Positions 16,996 to 27,902 of a DNA stretch of 48,342 bases are shown here, piece after piece. A program made the translations under genes and the position numbers. Under the pieces are notes generated by a model, which was not told the origin of the DNA, searched no databases, and saw only the letters and a program-made list of their open reading frames with translations. How positions within the stretch are numbered: the first letter of the stretch is position 1; the number at the start of each line of letters is the position of its first letter. Source of the stretch: Acidobacteria bacterium RIFCSPLOWO2_12_FULL_66_21 (GTDB lineage: Bacteria > Acidobacteriota > Vicinamibacteria > Vicinamibacterales > 2-12-FULL-66-21); NCBI GenBank assembly GCA_001767455.1, contig MELC01000065.1, positions 1 through 48,342 of the forward strand, read 5' to 3'.

Positions 16996-17469
16996 ATGCC
17001 CCGACGAAGAGAAATCGCCAAGCGTGAGATTCCGCTCGACCCGCTGTACAGCAGCACGCTCGTGACCAAGTTCATCAGCACGCTGATGCGCGACGGCAAG
17101 CGCAGCACCGCGGAACGGATCATGTACGGCAGCCTGGCGACGATCCAGGAGAAGACCGGCGACGATCCGCTCAAAGTGTTCAAGAAGGCGGTCGAGAACG
17201 TGAAGCCGGCGCTCGAAGTGAAATCGCGCCGCGTCGGCGGCTCGAACTACCAGGTGCCGGTGGAGGTCAACCCGAACCGGCGGCTGTCGCTCAGCATCCG
17301 CTGGCTGGTCGGCTTCGCGCGCTCGCGCGGCGACGGCAAGACGATGACCGAGAAGCTCGCCAACGAGCTGCTCGACGCGGCGAACCTGCGCGGCGGGGCC
17401 GTGAAGAAGCGCGAAGACACGCACCGGATGGCGGAGGCGAACAAAGCTTTCGCCCACTATCGATGGTAG
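16996..17469 (+). CDS. rpsG: 30S ribosomal protein S7
   Basis: A 157-residue protein with the family start [11 protein letters not shown], the [12 protein letters not shown] motif and the C-terminal [20 protein letters not shown]. It nucleates assembly of the 30S head. The 3' end of the gene takes part in an inverted repeat that crosses the stop codon (see 17431-17487), which may matter for expression of fusA downstream. In other bacteria S7 is the autoregulator of its operon. Confidence 0.97.
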   Translation: MPRRREIAKREIPLDPLYSSTLVTKFISTLMRDGKRSTAERIMYGSLATIQEKTGDDPLKVFKKAVENVKPALEVKSRRVGGSNYQVPVEVNPNRRLSLSIRWLVGFARSRGDGKTMTEKLANELLDAANLRGGAVKKREDTHRMAEANKAFAHYRW

Positions 17470-17487
17470 CGCTTTGTTCGCTTCCGC
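17431..17487. repeat. Inverted near-copy of the rpsG 3' end across its stop codon
   Basis: Bases 17431-17447 (inside rpsG) and 17471-17487 (after the stop) are reverse complements at 16 of 17 positions. The mRNA could fold a long hairpin with the stop codon in its loop. A further GCTTTGTTC copy sits at 17500-17508. Confidence 0.75.
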
Positions 17488-17601
17488 TGGCGGAAGCGGG
17501 CTTTGTTCAAACGGCCTGCCTGACGGCAGGCCTGGGGCGTTCGCGCCGCATCGCTGGAAGCTGGAAGCTGGAAGCTGGTAGCTGAAAACTGATTTGTAGC
17601 A
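17470..17601. repeat. rpsG-fusA spacer: two hairpins and a one-armed GGAAGCT heptad array
   Basis: Two perfect 8-bp hairpins (17479-17498 with loop CTGG; 17513-17532 with loop TGAC) precede four units of the heptamer GGAAGCT or variants at 17553-17592. The complementary TTCCAGC arm seen in other spacers is absent here. Confidence 0.8.
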
Positions 17602-19722
<2,121 letters not shown>

Positions 19723-19858
19723 GAATAGCTGGCAGCAGGCAGCTGGCAGCTGGCAGCTTGGGTTGGAGTAACGGCAGAAGGTAGAGGCACCGCAGGCCAG
19801 GCAGGATTCACTGCCCGCTGCCGGCTGCATGCCGCCTGCTGACAAGGATCGATAAGAG
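19723..19858. repeat. fusA-rpsJ spacer: inverted heptad arrays of GGCAGCT type
   Basis: The left arm (about 19728-19760) repeats CAGCTGG/CAGCAGG units with period 7. The right arm (about 19811-19840) is its complement (GCTGCCG, GCTGCAT, GCCGCCT). The GACAAGGATC module follows at 19841-19850. No tuf gene is present. Confidence 0.85.
19841..19850 (+). promoter_or_regulatory. GACAAGGATC ribosome-binding module (rpsJ)
   Basis: Contains the AAGGA core about 11 bases before the rpsJ ATG. The identical decamer stands before rplB, rpsS and rpsM. Confidence 0.7.
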
Positions 19859-20194
<336 letters not shown>

Positions 20195-20287
20195 AGCTCC
20201 CAGTTCCCGGCTCCCAGCTTCCAGCTGGAGAGCGGGACGCTGGAAGCTTGACGCTGCTGGAAGCTGGCAGCTGGAAGCTGGAAGCTC
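20195..20287. repeat. rpsJ-rplC spacer: inverted heptad arrays of GGAAGCT type
   Basis: Left arm of TTCCAGC/CTCCCAG units (20195-20229), loop, and right arm of GGAAGCT units running to the rplC ATG. The arms are complementary and can pair in several 7-nt registers. Confidence 0.88.
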
Positions 20288-20995
20288 ATGGTTACAGGCA
20301 TCATCGGCAGAAAAGTCGGCATGACGCAGGTCTTCGCCAAGGATGGCACCGCAACGCCGGCCACCGTCATCAAGGCGGGCCCGTGCGTCGTCGTGCAGGC
20401 GAAGACGGCCGCGACCGACGGGTACGAGGCGGTGCAGATCGGACTCGTCGAGGAGCGCCCGGCGCGCGTGCGCAAGCCGCTCGCGGGGCACTACAAGAAG
20501 GCCGGCGTGCCGCCGACCCGGGTGCGCCGCGAGGTGACGGTGGCCAAGGGGGCCGAGTCGCCGAAGGCCGGCGACCAGGTGCTCGTCAACGGCGTGTTCG
20601 CCGACGGCGATCGCGTGGACGTGATCGGGATCAGCCGCGGCAAGGGCTTCCAGGGCGTCATGAAGCGCCACAACTTCCGGGGCGGCGCGGCCACGCACGG
20701 GTCGATGTTCCACCGCGCGCCCGGTTCGATCGGCGCCTCGTCGTACCCCTCGCGCGTCGTCAAGGGCATGCGCGCGGCGGGCCGGATGGGAGGCGACCGC
20801 GTCACCGTCCGGAATCTCAGGGTGATGCAGGTCGACACCGAGAACAACCTGCTCATCCTGCGCGGCGCGGTGCCCGGCGCGCCGGGGACCTACCTGGTCG
20901 TGCGCAAGGGCATCACGGTGAAGCGCGTCGCGGCCCCGCAGCCCGAGAAGCCGACCAAGGGCGCGGTGAAGAGCGCGGTGAAAGCCAAGAAATAG
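20288..20995 (+). CDS. rplC: 50S ribosomal protein L3
   Basis: A 235-residue protein with the typical start [16 protein letters not shown], the central [15 protein letters not shown]-like segment, and the [16 protein letters not shown] tip. The Lys-rich C-terminal tail (about 215-235) is longer than in most relatives. Among the earliest proteins in 50S assembly. The heptad array runs directly into its ATG with no classical Shine-Dalgarno sequence; GGAAG in the array may serve instead. Confidence 0.96.
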   Translation: MVTGIIGRKVGMTQVFAKDGTATPATVIKAGPCVVVQAKTAATDGYEAVQIGLVEERPARVRKPLAGHYKKAGVPPTRVRREVTVAKGAESPKAGDQVLVNGVFADGDRVDVIGISRGKGFQGVMKRHNFRGGAATHGSMFHRAPGSIGASSYPSRVVKGMRAAGRMGGDRVTVRNLRVMQVDTENNLLILRGAVPGAPGTYLVVRKGITVKRVAAPQPEKPTKGAVKSAVKAKK

Positions 20996-21088
20996 TTCCC
21001 AGCTTCCAGCTCCCGGCGTCCAGCGGTGATTCCGCTGGCACCTGACGTTCCGAGCTGGAAACTGGAAACTGGCAACTGGATGCTATTT
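20996..21088. repeat. rplC-rplD spacer: inverted heptad arrays of GGAAGCT/GGAAACT type
   Basis: Left arm TTCCAGC/CTCCCGG units (20997-21025), right arm GGAAACT units (about 21054-21080). The array is open in frame with rplD and can mislead start prediction. Confidence 0.87.
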
Positions 21089-21712
21089 ATGCAAATCGAC
21101 ATCGTGAACGGCAATAACGAGAAGGTCGGCGCCATCGAGCTGAGCGACGACGTCTTCGGCGGCCGGATCAAGACCGACTTGATCTGGGAGTCGGTCGTGC
21201 AGGAGCAGGCGGCGAAGCGCCGCGGCACGCACGCGACGAAGAACCGCGCGCTCGTCAGCGGCGGCGGCAAGAAGCCCTACAAGCAGAAGGGCACGGGACG
21301 GCCGCAGGTCGGCTCGAGCCGCACCCCGCTCTGGCGGAAGGGGGGCACGGTGTTCGGCCCGCAGCCGCGCACCTACGAGTTCAGCCTGCCGAAGAAGGTC
21401 GTGGTCGGCGCCGTGCGGGCGGCGCTCGCGCAGAAGCTGAGCGACGGCGCGGTGGTCGTGGTCGATCGGCTGGAGGCGCCGGAGGGCGGGAAGACGAAGG
21501 GGACCGCCGAGATGCTCAAGCGGCTGGGCGCGACCGGCAAGACGCTGGTCATCGACGTCACGCCGGCCGACGATTTCGCGGTGACGGCCCGGAACATCGC
21601 CGGCGTGCGGCTCGTGCCGAGCGCCCGCGTGACCGCGCGCGACATCATGGACACCACCCGCGTCATCGCGACGCGGGAGGCGATCGAGAAGCTGCAGGAG
21701 TCGCTGGGATAG
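21089..21712 (+). CDS. rplD: 50S ribosomal protein L4
   Basis: A 207-residue protein with the L4 loop motif KKPYKQKGTGRPQVGSSRTP. In other bacteria L4 also represses its own operon. I set the start at ATG 21089 (MQIDIVNGNNEK). ATG 21080 adds three residues and cannot be ruled out. Any longer start would translate the heptad repeat (WKLETGNW), which is not L4. Confidence 0.94.
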   Translation: MQIDIVNGNNEKVGAIELSDDVFGGRIKTDLIWESVVQEQAAKRRGTHATKNRALVSGGGKKPYKQKGTGRPQVGSSRTPLWRKGGTVFGPQPRTYEFSLPKKVVVGAVRAALAQKLSDGAVVVVDRLEAPEGGKTKGTAEMLKRLGATGKTLVIDVTPADDFAVTARNIAGVRLVPSARVTARDIMDTTRVIATREAIEKLQESLG

Positions 21713-21824
21713 TTTCCAGCTCCCAGTCACCAGCTTCCAGCTCGGAGAGAGCACGGAAGCATGGCTGGAGACTGGAAGCTGGCAACTCAGGCTGGCAGCT
21801 GGAAGCTGGAAACTGGAAGCTGTT
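21713..21824. repeat. rplD-rplW spacer: inverted heptad arrays of GGAAGCT type
   Basis: Left arm TTCCAGC/TCCCAGT units (21714-21743), then a long right arm of GGAAGCT, GGCAACT and GGAAACT units up to 21821, interrupted by a CAGG slip. Mixed units show ongoing heptamer divergence. Confidence 0.88.
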
Positions 21825-22115
21825 ATGAAACTGACTGACGTGATCCGCCGCCCGCTCATCACGGAAAAGACGACGGTGCTGCGCGAGGACGGCCGGACGC
21901 TCGTGTTCGAGGTGGCGACCGGGGCGACGAAAGTCGACATCAAGCGCGCCGTCGAGAAGCTGTTCGGGTCGAAGGTCGAGCTCGTCCGCACCGCGATCTC
22001 CCACGGCAAGATGAAGCGCCAGGGGCGGTTCGTGGGCCAGCGTTCCGACTGGAAGAAGGCCTACGTGAAGCTGCGCGAGGGACAGAAGATTCCCGAATTC
22101 TTGGAGGGAGCCTAG
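21825..22115 (+). CDS. rplW: 50S ribosomal protein L23
   Basis: A 96-residue protein of normal length. It has the family start LTDVIRRPLITEKT and the VDIKRAVEKLFGSKV helix. L23 lies at the peptide exit tunnel and docks trigger factor and SRP in other bacteria. Start ATG 21825 directly follows the heptad array. Confidence 0.96.
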   Translation: MKLTDVIRRPLITEKTTVLREDGRTLVFEVATGATKVDIKRAVEKLFGSKVELVRTAISHGKMKRQGRFVGQRSDWKKAYVKLREGQKIPEFLEGA

Positions 22116-22198
22116 GCAACTCCAAACCTCAAACTTCAAACTCCAAAGAACTTTGGAGTTTGGAATTTGGAATTTGAAGTTGACAAGGATCAACTGCA
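22116..22198. repeat. rplW-rplB spacer: inverted heptad arrays of TTTGGAA type
   Basis: Left arm AACTCCA/AACCTCA/AACTTCA units (22118-22147); right arm TTTGGAG/TTTGGAA units (22152-22180). An AT-rich heptamer unlike its neighbours, but the same period and inverted layout. The GACAAGGATC module follows. Confidence 0.9.
22182..22191 (+). promoter_or_regulatory. GACAAGGATC ribosome-binding module (rplB)
   Basis: Same decamer as before rpsJ, rpsS and rpsM, although the adjoining heptads here are of a different (TTTGGAA) type. Confidence 0.7.
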
Positions 22199-23023
22199 AT
22201 GCCAATTCGCAAATACAACCCGACATCGCCGGGCCGCCGGTTCCAGACGGTGCAGGTGTTCGACGAGATCTCCACGAGCGAGCCGTACAAGCCGCTCGTC
22301 GAACCGCTGCGCAAGTCGGGCGGCCGCAACAACCACGGGGAGCTGACGTCGTGGTGGCGTGGAGGCGGGCACAAGCGCAACTACCGCGTCATCGACTTCA
22401 AGCGCGACAAGGCCGACATCCCGGCGAAGGTGACGACGGTCGAGTACGACCCGAACCGGTCGGCGCGCATCGCGCTGCTGACCTATGCCGACGGCGAGAA
22501 GCGCTACATCCTGCAGCCGGCCGGGCTGAAGGTGGGCGACACGATCGTCTCGGGGCCGAACGTCGACATCCTGCCCGGGAACGCCCTGCCGCTGAAGAAC
22601 ATTCCGCTCGGCACGCAGATCCACAACGTGGAGCTGAAGCCGGGCAAGGGCGGGCAGATCGCGCGCAGCGCGGGCTCCTCGGTGCAGCTCGTCGCCAAGG
22701 AAGGCGAGTACGCGTCGGTGAAGATGCCCTCGGGCGAGATCCGCAAGATCAACGTGGAATGCCTCGCGACGATCGGGCAGGTCGGCAACGTCGACCACGA
22801 GAACGTCTCGGTCGGCAAGGCCGGGCGCAGCCGCTGGCTCGGCAAGCGGCCGCACGTCCGCGGCGTGGCGATGAACCCGGTGGACCATCCGCTGGGCGGC
22901 GGTGAAGGCAAGACCTCGGGCGGCCGCCACCCGGTGTCGCCGTGGGGACAGCCGGCCAAGGGATTCAAGACGCGCAACCGGAAGGCGACGGACCGGTTTA
23001 TCGTGCAGCGCAGGACGAAGTAG
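22199..23023 (+). CDS. rplB: 50S ribosomal protein L2
   Basis: A 274-residue protein. It has the conserved N-terminus [14 protein letters not shown], the [19 protein letters not shown] block, and the [10 protein letters not shown] motif carrying the histidine near the peptidyl-transferase centre. Needed for subunit association. Standard length and no unusual insertions. Confidence 0.97.
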   Translation: MPIRKYNPTSPGRRFQTVQVFDEISTSEPYKPLVEPLRKSGGRNNHGELTSWWRGGGHKRNYRVIDFKRDKADIPAKVTTVEYDPNRSARIALLTYADGEKRYILQPAGLKVGDTIVSGPNVDILPGNALPLKNIPLGTQIHNVELKPGKGGQIARSAGSSVQLVAKEGEYASVKMPSGEIRKINVECLATIGQVGNVDHENVSVGKAGRSRWLGKRPHVRGVAMNPVDHPLGGGEGKTSGGRHPVSPWGQPAKGFKTRNRKATDRFIVQRRTK

Positions 23024-23125
23024 GCAGCAGGCAGCATGCAGCAGGCAGAGAGACACGGCGAGACGGTGGAGGCGGGACACACTGCCAGCTGCCGGCTGCG
23101 TGCCGCCCGCTGACAAGGATCAGAT
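23024..23125. repeat. rplB-rpsS spacer: inverted heptad arrays of GGCAGCA type
   Basis: Left arm GCAGCAG/GCAGCAT units (23024-23048); right arm CTGCCAG, CTGCCGG, CTGCGTG, CCGCCCG (about 23083-23110); GACAAGGATC follows. Closely related to the rpmJ-rpsM spacer. Confidence 0.87.
23112..23121 (+). promoter_or_regulatory. GACAAGGATC ribosome-binding module (rpsS)
   Basis: Exact copy of the decamer; the AAGGA core ends about seven bases before the ATG. Confidence 0.7.
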
Positions 23126-23452
23126 ATGTCCAGATCACTGAAGAAAGGTCCCTTTGTGGACGTCCCCCTTCTCGAGAAGGTGGAGATCATGAATCGCGGC
23201 GGCGAGAAGAAGGTCATCAAGACCTGGTCGCGCCGCTCGACGGTGATCCCCGAGATGGTGGGACACACCATCGCGGTGCACAACGGGCGCAAGTTCATTC
23301 CCGTGTACGTCACGGAGAACATGGTCGGCCACAAGCTGGGTGAGTTCGCCCCGACGCGGCAGTTCAAGGGGCACACCACCAAGAGCGACAAGGCGGCCTC
23401 CGTCGCGCCGCCGGCCGCCGCGGCGGCGGCGGCGCCGAAGGCGGGTGCGTAA
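23126..23452 (+). CDS. rpsS: 30S ribosomal protein S19
   Basis: A 108-residue protein. The core [19 protein letters not shown] and [27 protein letters not shown] is canonical. The last 20 or so residues are an Ala-rich tail not found in most S19 proteins (usual length about 92). The stop codon is immediately followed by the rplV ATG, one of the few closed junctions in the block. Confidence 0.96.
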   Translation: MSRSLKKGPFVDVPLLEKVEIMNRGGEKKVIKTWSRRSTVIPEMVGHTIAVHNGRKFIPVYVTENMVGHKLGEFAPTRQFKGHTTKSDKAASVAPPAAAAAAAPKAGA

Positions 23453-23962
23453 ATGGCGGTTCACGCTCAGGCCACGGCGAAATACGTCCGCACCTCGGCG
23501 CAGAAGGCCGGGCTCGTGCTCGACCTGATTCGGGGGCGCGACGTGAATGCCGCGCTGGCGACGCTGCGCTTTGCGCGCAAGGGCGTTGCGCGAGACATCG
23601 AGAAGGTCCTGCGCTCGGCGATCGCCAACGCGCAGCAGCGGGAAGGGTTCGGCGGCGATGTCGAGCGGTTGATGGTCAAGGCGTGCTACGCCAACCAGGG
23701 GCCGTCGCAGAAGCGGATCCGTCCCGCCCCGATGGGACGCGCGTTCCGCGTCGTGAAGCGCACCGCGCACCTGACGGTCGAGGTGGTCGAGCGGCCGACG
23801 ATCGTGAAGGCGGCGCCCGAAGGCGAGGCCAAGGCCGGGCAGCCGAAGCGCGCGCGCGGCGCCGCGCCGAAGGCGAAGAAGGCGGCCGGGACGACGAGGC
23901 GCAAGCCGGCGGCACGGAAGACAAGCGGCGGACGAGCCCGGAAGGCCGCCGCCAAAGACTAA
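23453..23962 (+). CDS. rplV: 50S ribosomal protein L22 with long basic C-terminal tail
   Basis: A 169-residue protein, where about 110 is usual. Residues 1-118 are a normal L22 (TAKYVRTSAQKAGLVLDLIRG and the tunnel hairpin region RIRPAPMGRAFRV). Residues about 120-169 are a Lys/Ala/Arg-rich tail, probably disordered. The tail could contact rRNA at the surface. The start directly abuts the rpsS stop. Confidence 0.95.
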   Translation: MAVHAQATAKYVRTSAQKAGLVLDLIRGRDVNAALATLRFARKGVARDIEKVLRSAIANAQQREGFGGDVERLMVKACYANQGPSQKRIRPAPMGRAFRVVKRTAHLTVEVVERPTIVKAAPEGEAKAGQPKRARGAAPKAKKAAGTTRRKPAARKTSGGRARKAAAKD

Positions 23963-24050
23963 CGACCGTGACCAGCCGACTGGCGACCAGCGAATAGCGA
24001 TTTTGACTATCGACTATCGACTATCGACTGACAGCGAAGAGAGCATGTAA
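23963..24050. repeat. rplV-rpsC spacer: GACTATC/GACTGGC heptad array
   Basis: A run of period-7 units: GACTGGC, GACCAGC, GAATAGC, then three exact GACTATC copies (about 24005-24028). The arms are only weakly complementary, so this is mainly a direct array. Confidence 0.85.
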
Positions 24051-24734
24051 ATGGGACAGAAAGTTCATCCACACGGGTTTCGGCTCGGCTTCAACAAGAC
24101 GTGGCGCTCGCGGTGGTTCGCCGACAAGGACTACGCGAAGCTGCTCCACGAGGATCTGAAGCTGCGCGACACGCTGAAGACGCGCTTCGCGCACGCCGGC
24201 GTCTCGAAGATCGAGATCGAGCGCGCCGCCAACAAGCTGAAGATCGACATCCACACCTCGCGCCCCGGCATCATCATCGGGCGCAAGGGGACCGAGGTGG
24301 ACAAGCTGAAGCAGGAGATCCAGAAGAAGACCAACCGCGAGGTCTTCATCAACATCCAGGAGATCCAGAAGCCCGAGCTCGACGCGCAGCTGATCGGCGA
24401 GTCGGTCGCGATGCAGCTCGAGAAGCGCGTGGCGTTCCGCCGCGCGATGCGCAAGGCGGTCGAATCCGCGCTGCGGTTCGGCGCGCGCGGCATCAAGGTC
24501 CGCGTCTCGGGGCGGCTGAACGGCGCCGAGATCGCGCGGTCCGAGTGGTACCTGCACGGGCAGCTGCCGCTGCAGACGCTGCGCGCCGACATCGATTACG
24601 GCTTCGCGGAAGCCAGCACGACCTACGGCCAGATCGGCGTGAAGGTGTGGCTCTACAAGGGCGAGCGCCTCGTGCCGCGGGTCGGCCGGGAAGAGGATTA
24701 TCGCGCCCCCAGGCGACCGGCAGGGCGCGCGTAA
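24051..24734 (+). CDS. rpsC: 30S ribosomal protein S3
   Basis: A 227-residue protein starting [13 protein letters not shown], with the KH motif region [16 protein letters not shown] and the C-terminal domain motif [16 protein letters not shown]3 lines the mRNA entry channel and has helicase-related function in other bacteria. Normal length and organisation. Confidence 0.97.
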   Translation: MGQKVHPHGFRLGFNKTWRSRWFADKDYAKLLHEDLKLRDTLKTRFAHAGVSKIEIERAANKLKIDIHTSRPGIIIGRKGTEVDKLKQEIQKKTNREVFINIQEIQKPELDAQLIGESVAMQLEKRVAFRRAMRKAVESALRFGARGIKVRVSGRLNGAEIARSEWYLHGQLPLQTLRADIDYGFAEASTTYGQIGVKVWLYKGERLVPRVGREEDYRAPRRPAGRA

Positions 24735-24738
24735 CGAT

Positions 24739-24767
24739 GTAGGGGCCGTTCGCGAACGGCCCCTGCC
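24739..24767. repeat. Palindrome in the rpsC-rplP spacer
   Basis: Bases 24742-24763 are a perfect 22-bp palindrome (half GGGGCCGTTCG) preceded by GTA, like the TAGGGCGGGGC elements at 16951 and 28599. It occupies most of the 48-nt gap. Confidence 0.8.
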
Positions 24768-24782
24768 AGGGGAATCGCAATC

Positions 24783-25208
24783 ATGTTGATGCCGAAGAAG
24801 GTGAAGTACCGCAAGCAGCAGCGCGGCCGGATGCGCGGGAAGGCGTGGCGCGGGTCCGACGTGTCGTTCGGCGACTACGGCCTCAAGGCGCTCGAGCCCT
24901 GCTGGCTGACGGACCGGCAGATCGAGGCCGCCCGCGTCGCCATGACGCGCTTCATCAAGCGCGGCGGGAAGATCTGGATTCGGGTGTTCCCGGACAAGCC
25001 GATCACCAAGAAGCCGCAGGAAACGCGCATGGGCAAGGGCAAGGGGGCCCCCGAACAGTGGGTCTGCGTCGTCCGGCCCGGCCGCATCCTGTTCGAGATG
25101 GAGGGAGTCAACGAGGTCGAGGCGCGCAAGGCGATGCGCCTGGCGTCGGCGAAGCTCCCGATCAAGACGAGGTTCGCGACCCGGTTCGCGGAGGAGAGGG
25201 CGTCATGA
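24783..25208 (+). CDS. rplP: 50S ribosomal protein L16
   Basis: A 141-residue protein with the standard start [17 protein letters not shown] and the conserved [19 protein letters not shown] segment. It sits near the A-site tRNA. Its stop overlaps the rpmC ATG (ATGA), so this junction has no repeat insert. Confidence 0.96.
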   Translation: MLMPKKVKYRKQQRGRMRGKAWRGSDVSFGDYGLKALEPCWLTDRQIEAARVAMTRFIKRGGKIWIRVFPDKPITKKPQETRMGKGKGAPEQWVCVVRPGRILFEMEGVNEVEARKAMRLASAKLPIKTRFATRFAEERAS

Positions 25209-25396
25209 AGGTGGCGGAGATCCGCGACCTCGCGGTCGACGAGCTGCGGCAGCGCGAGAAGGACATGGACGATCAGCTGTTCCGGCTGCGCATCCAGAAG
25301 TCGATGGGGCAGCTCGAGGCGGCGCAGAAGCTCAAGACGCTGCGGCGCGACCTCGCGCGCGTGAAGACGGTGCTGCGCGAGAAGGAGACGGCGTAA
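25205..25396 (+). CDS. rpmC: 50S ribosomal protein L29
   Basis: A 63-residue helical-hairpin protein, [20 protein letters not shown]..., with the usual [31 protein letters not shown] pattern split here across two helices. It overlaps rplP by four bases and ends four bases before rpsQ. Located at the exit tunnel beside L23. Confidence 0.95.
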   Translation: MKVAEIRDLAVDELRQREKDMDDQLFRLRIQKSMGQLEAAQKLKTLRRDLARVKTVLREKETA

Positions 25397-25400
25397 CGAC

Positions 25401-25655
25401 ATGGCCACCAAAGCTGAAATCACCGGCGTCATCGTGAGCGACAAGATGGACAAGAGCGTCGTCGTCGCCGTCGAGCGCCAGGTCCGCGACCCGCTCTACG
25501 GGAAGATCCAGCGCCGGACGTCGAAGTTCCTCGCGCACAACGAGGCGAACGACGCGAAGGTGGGCGACCGCGTGGCGATCGTCGAGAGCCGGCCGATGAG
25601 CCGCCGCAAGCGGTGGGTCGTCACGCGAGTGGTGGAGAAGGCCAAAGAGATCTGA
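25401..25655 (+). CDS. rpsQ: 30S ribosomal protein S17
   Basis: An 84-residue OB-fold protein with [27 protein letters not shown] and the later [21 protein letters not shown]. Standard length. Four bases separate it from rpmC; a heptad spacer follows. Confidence 0.96.
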   Translation: MATKAEITGVIVSDKMDKSVVVAVERQVRDPLYGKIQRRTSKFLAHNEANDAKVGDRVAIVESRPMSRRKRWVVTRVVEKAKEI

Positions 25656-25758
25656 CCGAGACAACTCTAAACGCCAAACTTCAAACTCCAAAGTCGGAAG
25701 TTTGAGGTTTGAGATTTGGAGCTTGGAGTTGGCAGTTGGGAGTTTGTAGGAGCGGACC
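25656..25758. repeat. rpsQ-rplN spacer: inverted heptad arrays of TTTGGAG type
   Basis: Left arm AACTCTA, AACGCCA, AACTTCA, AACTCCA (25664-25691); right arm TTTGAGG, TTTGAGA, TTTGGAG, CTTGGAG, TTGGCAG, TTGGGAG (25699-25745). GTAGGAGCG provides the Shine-Dalgarno sequence. Confidence 0.88.
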
Positions 25759-26127
25759 ATGATTCAGATGCGTTCGATTCTCGACGTCGCGGACAACTCG
25801 GGCGCGCGCAAGATCGCGTGCATCAACCCGATCGGCGGCTCGACCGGGCGCTACGCGCGGCTGGGGGACATCATCACCGCGTCGGTGAAGGAAGCCACCC
25901 CCGACTCGACCGTCAAGAAGGGGCAGGTCGTCAAGGCCGTGATCGTCCGGACGCGCAAGGAGCAGCGCCGCAAGGACGGGAGCTACATCCGGTTCGACCG
26001 GAACGCCGCGGTGCTCATCAACGACCAGAAGGAACCGATCGGCACGCGCGTGTTCGGGCCGGTGGCCCGCGAGCTGCGCGACCGGAAGTTCATGAAAATC
26101 ATTTCGCTGGCTCCTGAAGTGCTATAG
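25759..26127 (+). CDS. rplN: 50S ribosomal protein L14
   Basis: A 122-residue protein of exact family length. It begins [19 protein letters not shown] and contains [18 protein letters not shown] and [13 protein letters not shown]. It forms an inter-subunit bridge. A good GGAG ribosome-binding sequence lies just upstream. Confidence 0.97.
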   Translation: MIQMRSILDVADNSGARKIACINPIGGSTGRYARLGDIITASVKEATPDSTVKKGQVVKAVIVRTRKEQRRKDGSYIRFDRNAAVLINDQKEPIGTRVFGPVARELRDRKFMKIISLAPEVL

Positions 26128-26207
26128 GACAGCTCCCAGTTCCCAGCGTCCAGCTTCCAGCTGGACGCTGCTGGGAGCTGGAAACTGGAAACTGAAAGCT
26201 GATATCG
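26128..26207. repeat. rplN-rplX spacer: inverted heptad arrays of GGAAGCT type
   Basis: Left arm TCCCAGT/TCCCAGC/GTCCAGC/TTCCAGC, right arm GGACGCT/GCTGGGA/GGAAACT. The core CAGCGTCCAGC pairs perfectly with GCTGGACGCTG, giving a strong hairpin. Confidence 0.88.
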
Positions 26208-26540
26208 ATGTCCAGATTACAGACCCCAATCCGGAAGAACGACAACGTGGTCGTCCTGACCGGCAAGGACCGCGGCAAGCGCGGCCGCGTCCTCAAGGTG
26301 CTGCCCGACAAGAACCGGGTGCTCATCGAAGGCGTGAACATCATCAAGCGCCACACGAAGCCGAACCCCCAGCGCCAGATCAAAGGGGGGCTCGTCGAGC
26401 GCGAGGCGGCGCTGCACGCCTCGAACGTCCAGATCGTCTGCCCGGAATGCGGCCGTCCCACGCGCGTCGGACGCAAGATCCTCGGCGACGGGCGCAAGGT
26501 CCGCGTCTGCCGGAAGTGCGAGGGAGTGGTAGACAAATGA
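26208..26540 (+). CDS. rplX: 50S ribosomal protein L24
   Basis: A 110-residue protein with the KOW motif ([20 protein letters not shown]) near the N-terminus and a C-terminal zinc-ribbon-like part with two CxxC pairs (CPEC and CRKC). It initiates 50S assembly. Its stop overlaps the rplE start by four bases (ATGA). Confidence 0.96.
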   Translation: MSRLQTPIRKNDNVVVLTGKDRGKRGRVLKVLPDKNRVLIEGVNIIKRHTKPNPQRQIKGGLVEREAALHASNVQIVCPECGRPTRVGRKILGDGRKVRVCRKCEGVVDK

Positions 26541-27079
26541 GCCGCCTGAAGGAACGCTACGAGCAGGACGTCGTGCCGGTGCTGAAGAAGGAATTCGGCT
26601 ACCGCAACGTGATGGCCATCCCGAAGATCGAGAAGATCGTCGTGAACATGGGCCTCGGCGAAGCGACGCAGAACGCGAAGATCGTCGAGACCGGCGCCGA
26701 CGAGGTCGCGCGCATCACGGGGCAGAAGCCGGTGACGACGCGCGCCAAGAAGTCGATCGCGCAGTTCAAGGTCCGCCAGGGCATGCCGATCGGCGCCATG
26801 GTCACGCTGCGCGGCGAGCGCATGTGGGAGTTCCTCGACCGCCTCATCTCGGTGGCGCTGCCGCGCGTTCGCGATTTCCGCGGGGTCTCGCCCAAGGGTT
26901 TCGACGGCCGCGGCAACTACACGCTGGGCCTCAAGGACCAGTTGCTGTTCCCCGAGATCGACTACATGAAGGTCGACAAGGCGCGGGGCATGAACATCTC
27001 GGTGGTGACGACGGCGAAGAGCGACGAGGAGTCCCGCAAGCTCCTCCAGCTTCTCGGCATGCCGTTCCGGACTCAGTAG
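26537..27079 (+). CDS. rplE: 50S ribosomal protein L5
   Basis: A 180-residue protein starting [20 protein letters not shown], with [13 protein letters not shown] and the conserved [20 protein letters not shown]. It binds 5S rRNA. The open frame runs 90 bases further upstream inside rplX, but the ATG overlapping the rplX stop is the family-consistent start. Confidence 0.96.
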   Translation: MSRLKERYEQDVVPVLKKEFGYRNVMAIPKIEKIVVNMGLGEATQNAKIVETGADEVARITGQKPVTTRAKKSIAQFKVRQGMPIGAMVTLRGERMWEFLDRLISVALPRVRDFRGVSPKGFDGRGNYTLGLKDQLLFPEIDYMKVDKARGMNISVVTTAKSDEESRKLLQLLGMPFRTQ

Positions 27080-27206
27080 CTGGCAGCTGGCAGCTGGCAG
27101 CAGGCAGGAAGTCGATGGGTAACGTAAACGCGTAGAGGCCATGCCGGGGCTGGCAGATTCCACTGCCAGCCGCCCGCTGCATGCTGCCTGCTACAGGAAG
27201 ACACGA
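27080..27206. repeat. rplE-rpsN spacer: inverted heptad arrays of GGCAGCT type
   Basis: Left arm CTGGCAG x3 then CAGGCAG (27080-27106); right arm ACTGCCA, GCCGCCC, GCTGCAT, GCTGCCT (about 27160-27191). The ribosome-binding element is a variant, ACAGGAAGAC, instead of GACAAGGATC. Confidence 0.86.
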
Positions 27207-27392
27207 ATGGCCACGACCGCGAAGATCGCCAAGGAAGCTAAGACGCCGAAATACAAGATCCGGCTGCGCAACCGGTGCCACCGTTGCGGCCGGCCGCGCG
27301 CCTACATGCGCAAGTTCGCCCTGTGCCGCCTCTGCTTCCGCAAGCTGGCGCTCGAGGGGGACATCGCGGGTGTGACAAAGAGTAGCTGGTAG
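27207..27392 (+). CDS. rpsN: 30S ribosomal protein S14, zinc-binding type
   Basis: A 61-residue protein of the short, zinc-binding class: Cys24-x2-Cys27 (CHRC) and Cys40-x2-Cys43 (CRLC), with [20 protein letters not shown] at the end. The ATG at 27207 follows AGGAAGAC; an upstream in-frame ATG would translate repeat sequence. No zinc-free paralogue is seen in the window. Confidence 0.95.
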   Translation: MATTAKIAKEAKTPKYKIRLRNRCHRCGRPRAYMRKFALCRLCFRKLALEGDIAGVTKSSW

Positions 27393-27497
27393 AAGTCAGT
27401 TCCCAGCCTCCAGTTTCCAGCTTCCAGCAGGAGCTGCGGGGCGGAAGGCTGGAAGCTGGCAGCTGGTAACTGGAAGCTGACATCAAGAGCGAGCAAT
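27393..27497. repeat. rpsN-rpsH spacer: inverted heptad arrays of GGAAGCT type
   Basis: Left arm TCCCAGC/CTCCAGT/TTCCAGC (27401-27428); right arm GGAAGCT/GGCAGCT/GGTAACT/GGAAGCT (27448-27479). Confidence 0.88.
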
Positions 27498-27902
27498 ATG
27501 ACAGATCCCATTGCAGACATGCTGGCGCGGCTCCGCAACGCCACCATCGCGCGGCACACCCGCGTGGACATGCCGTCGTCGCGGCTGAAGGTGGAAATCG
27601 CGCGCATCCTCGAGAGCGAGGGGTACGTGCAGGGCTTCAAGGTCCTCGAGCCGAAGCCGGGCGAAGGGGTGCAGGCCATGCTCCGGGTGATCCTCAAGTA
27701 CGGGCCGCGCGGCGAGCGGCTCATCACCGGCATCGAGCGGGTCAGCCGGCCCGGCCGCCGGGTGTACTTCGGGCGCGACGACGTTCCGCCGGTGCTGGCG
27801 GGGCTCGGCACGAGCATCCTGACGACCTCGCGCGGCGTGATGACCGGCCGCGAAGCGGTCAAGGCCGGCGTCGGCGGCGAAGTGCTCTGTAACGTGTGGT
27901 GA
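27498..27902 (+). CDS. rpsH: 30S ribosomal protein S8
   Basis: A 134-residue protein with [20 protein letters not shown] and the C-terminal [19 protein letters not shown] signature. S8 organises the 30S central domain and represses the spc operon in other bacteria. Length and motifs are canonical. Confidence 0.96.
   Translation: MTDPIADMLARLRNATIARHTRVDMPSSRLKVEIARILESEGYVQGFKVLEPKPGEGVQAMLRVILKYGPRGERLITGIERVSRPGRRVYFGRDDVPPVLAGLGTSILTTSRGVMTGREAVKAGVGGEVLCNVW

Noticed and set aside
19841-19850. GACAAGGATC as a -35 promoter element
   Set aside because: TGACA is present but no -10 lies at the right distance in all four copies, while AAGGA is well placed for ribosome binding.
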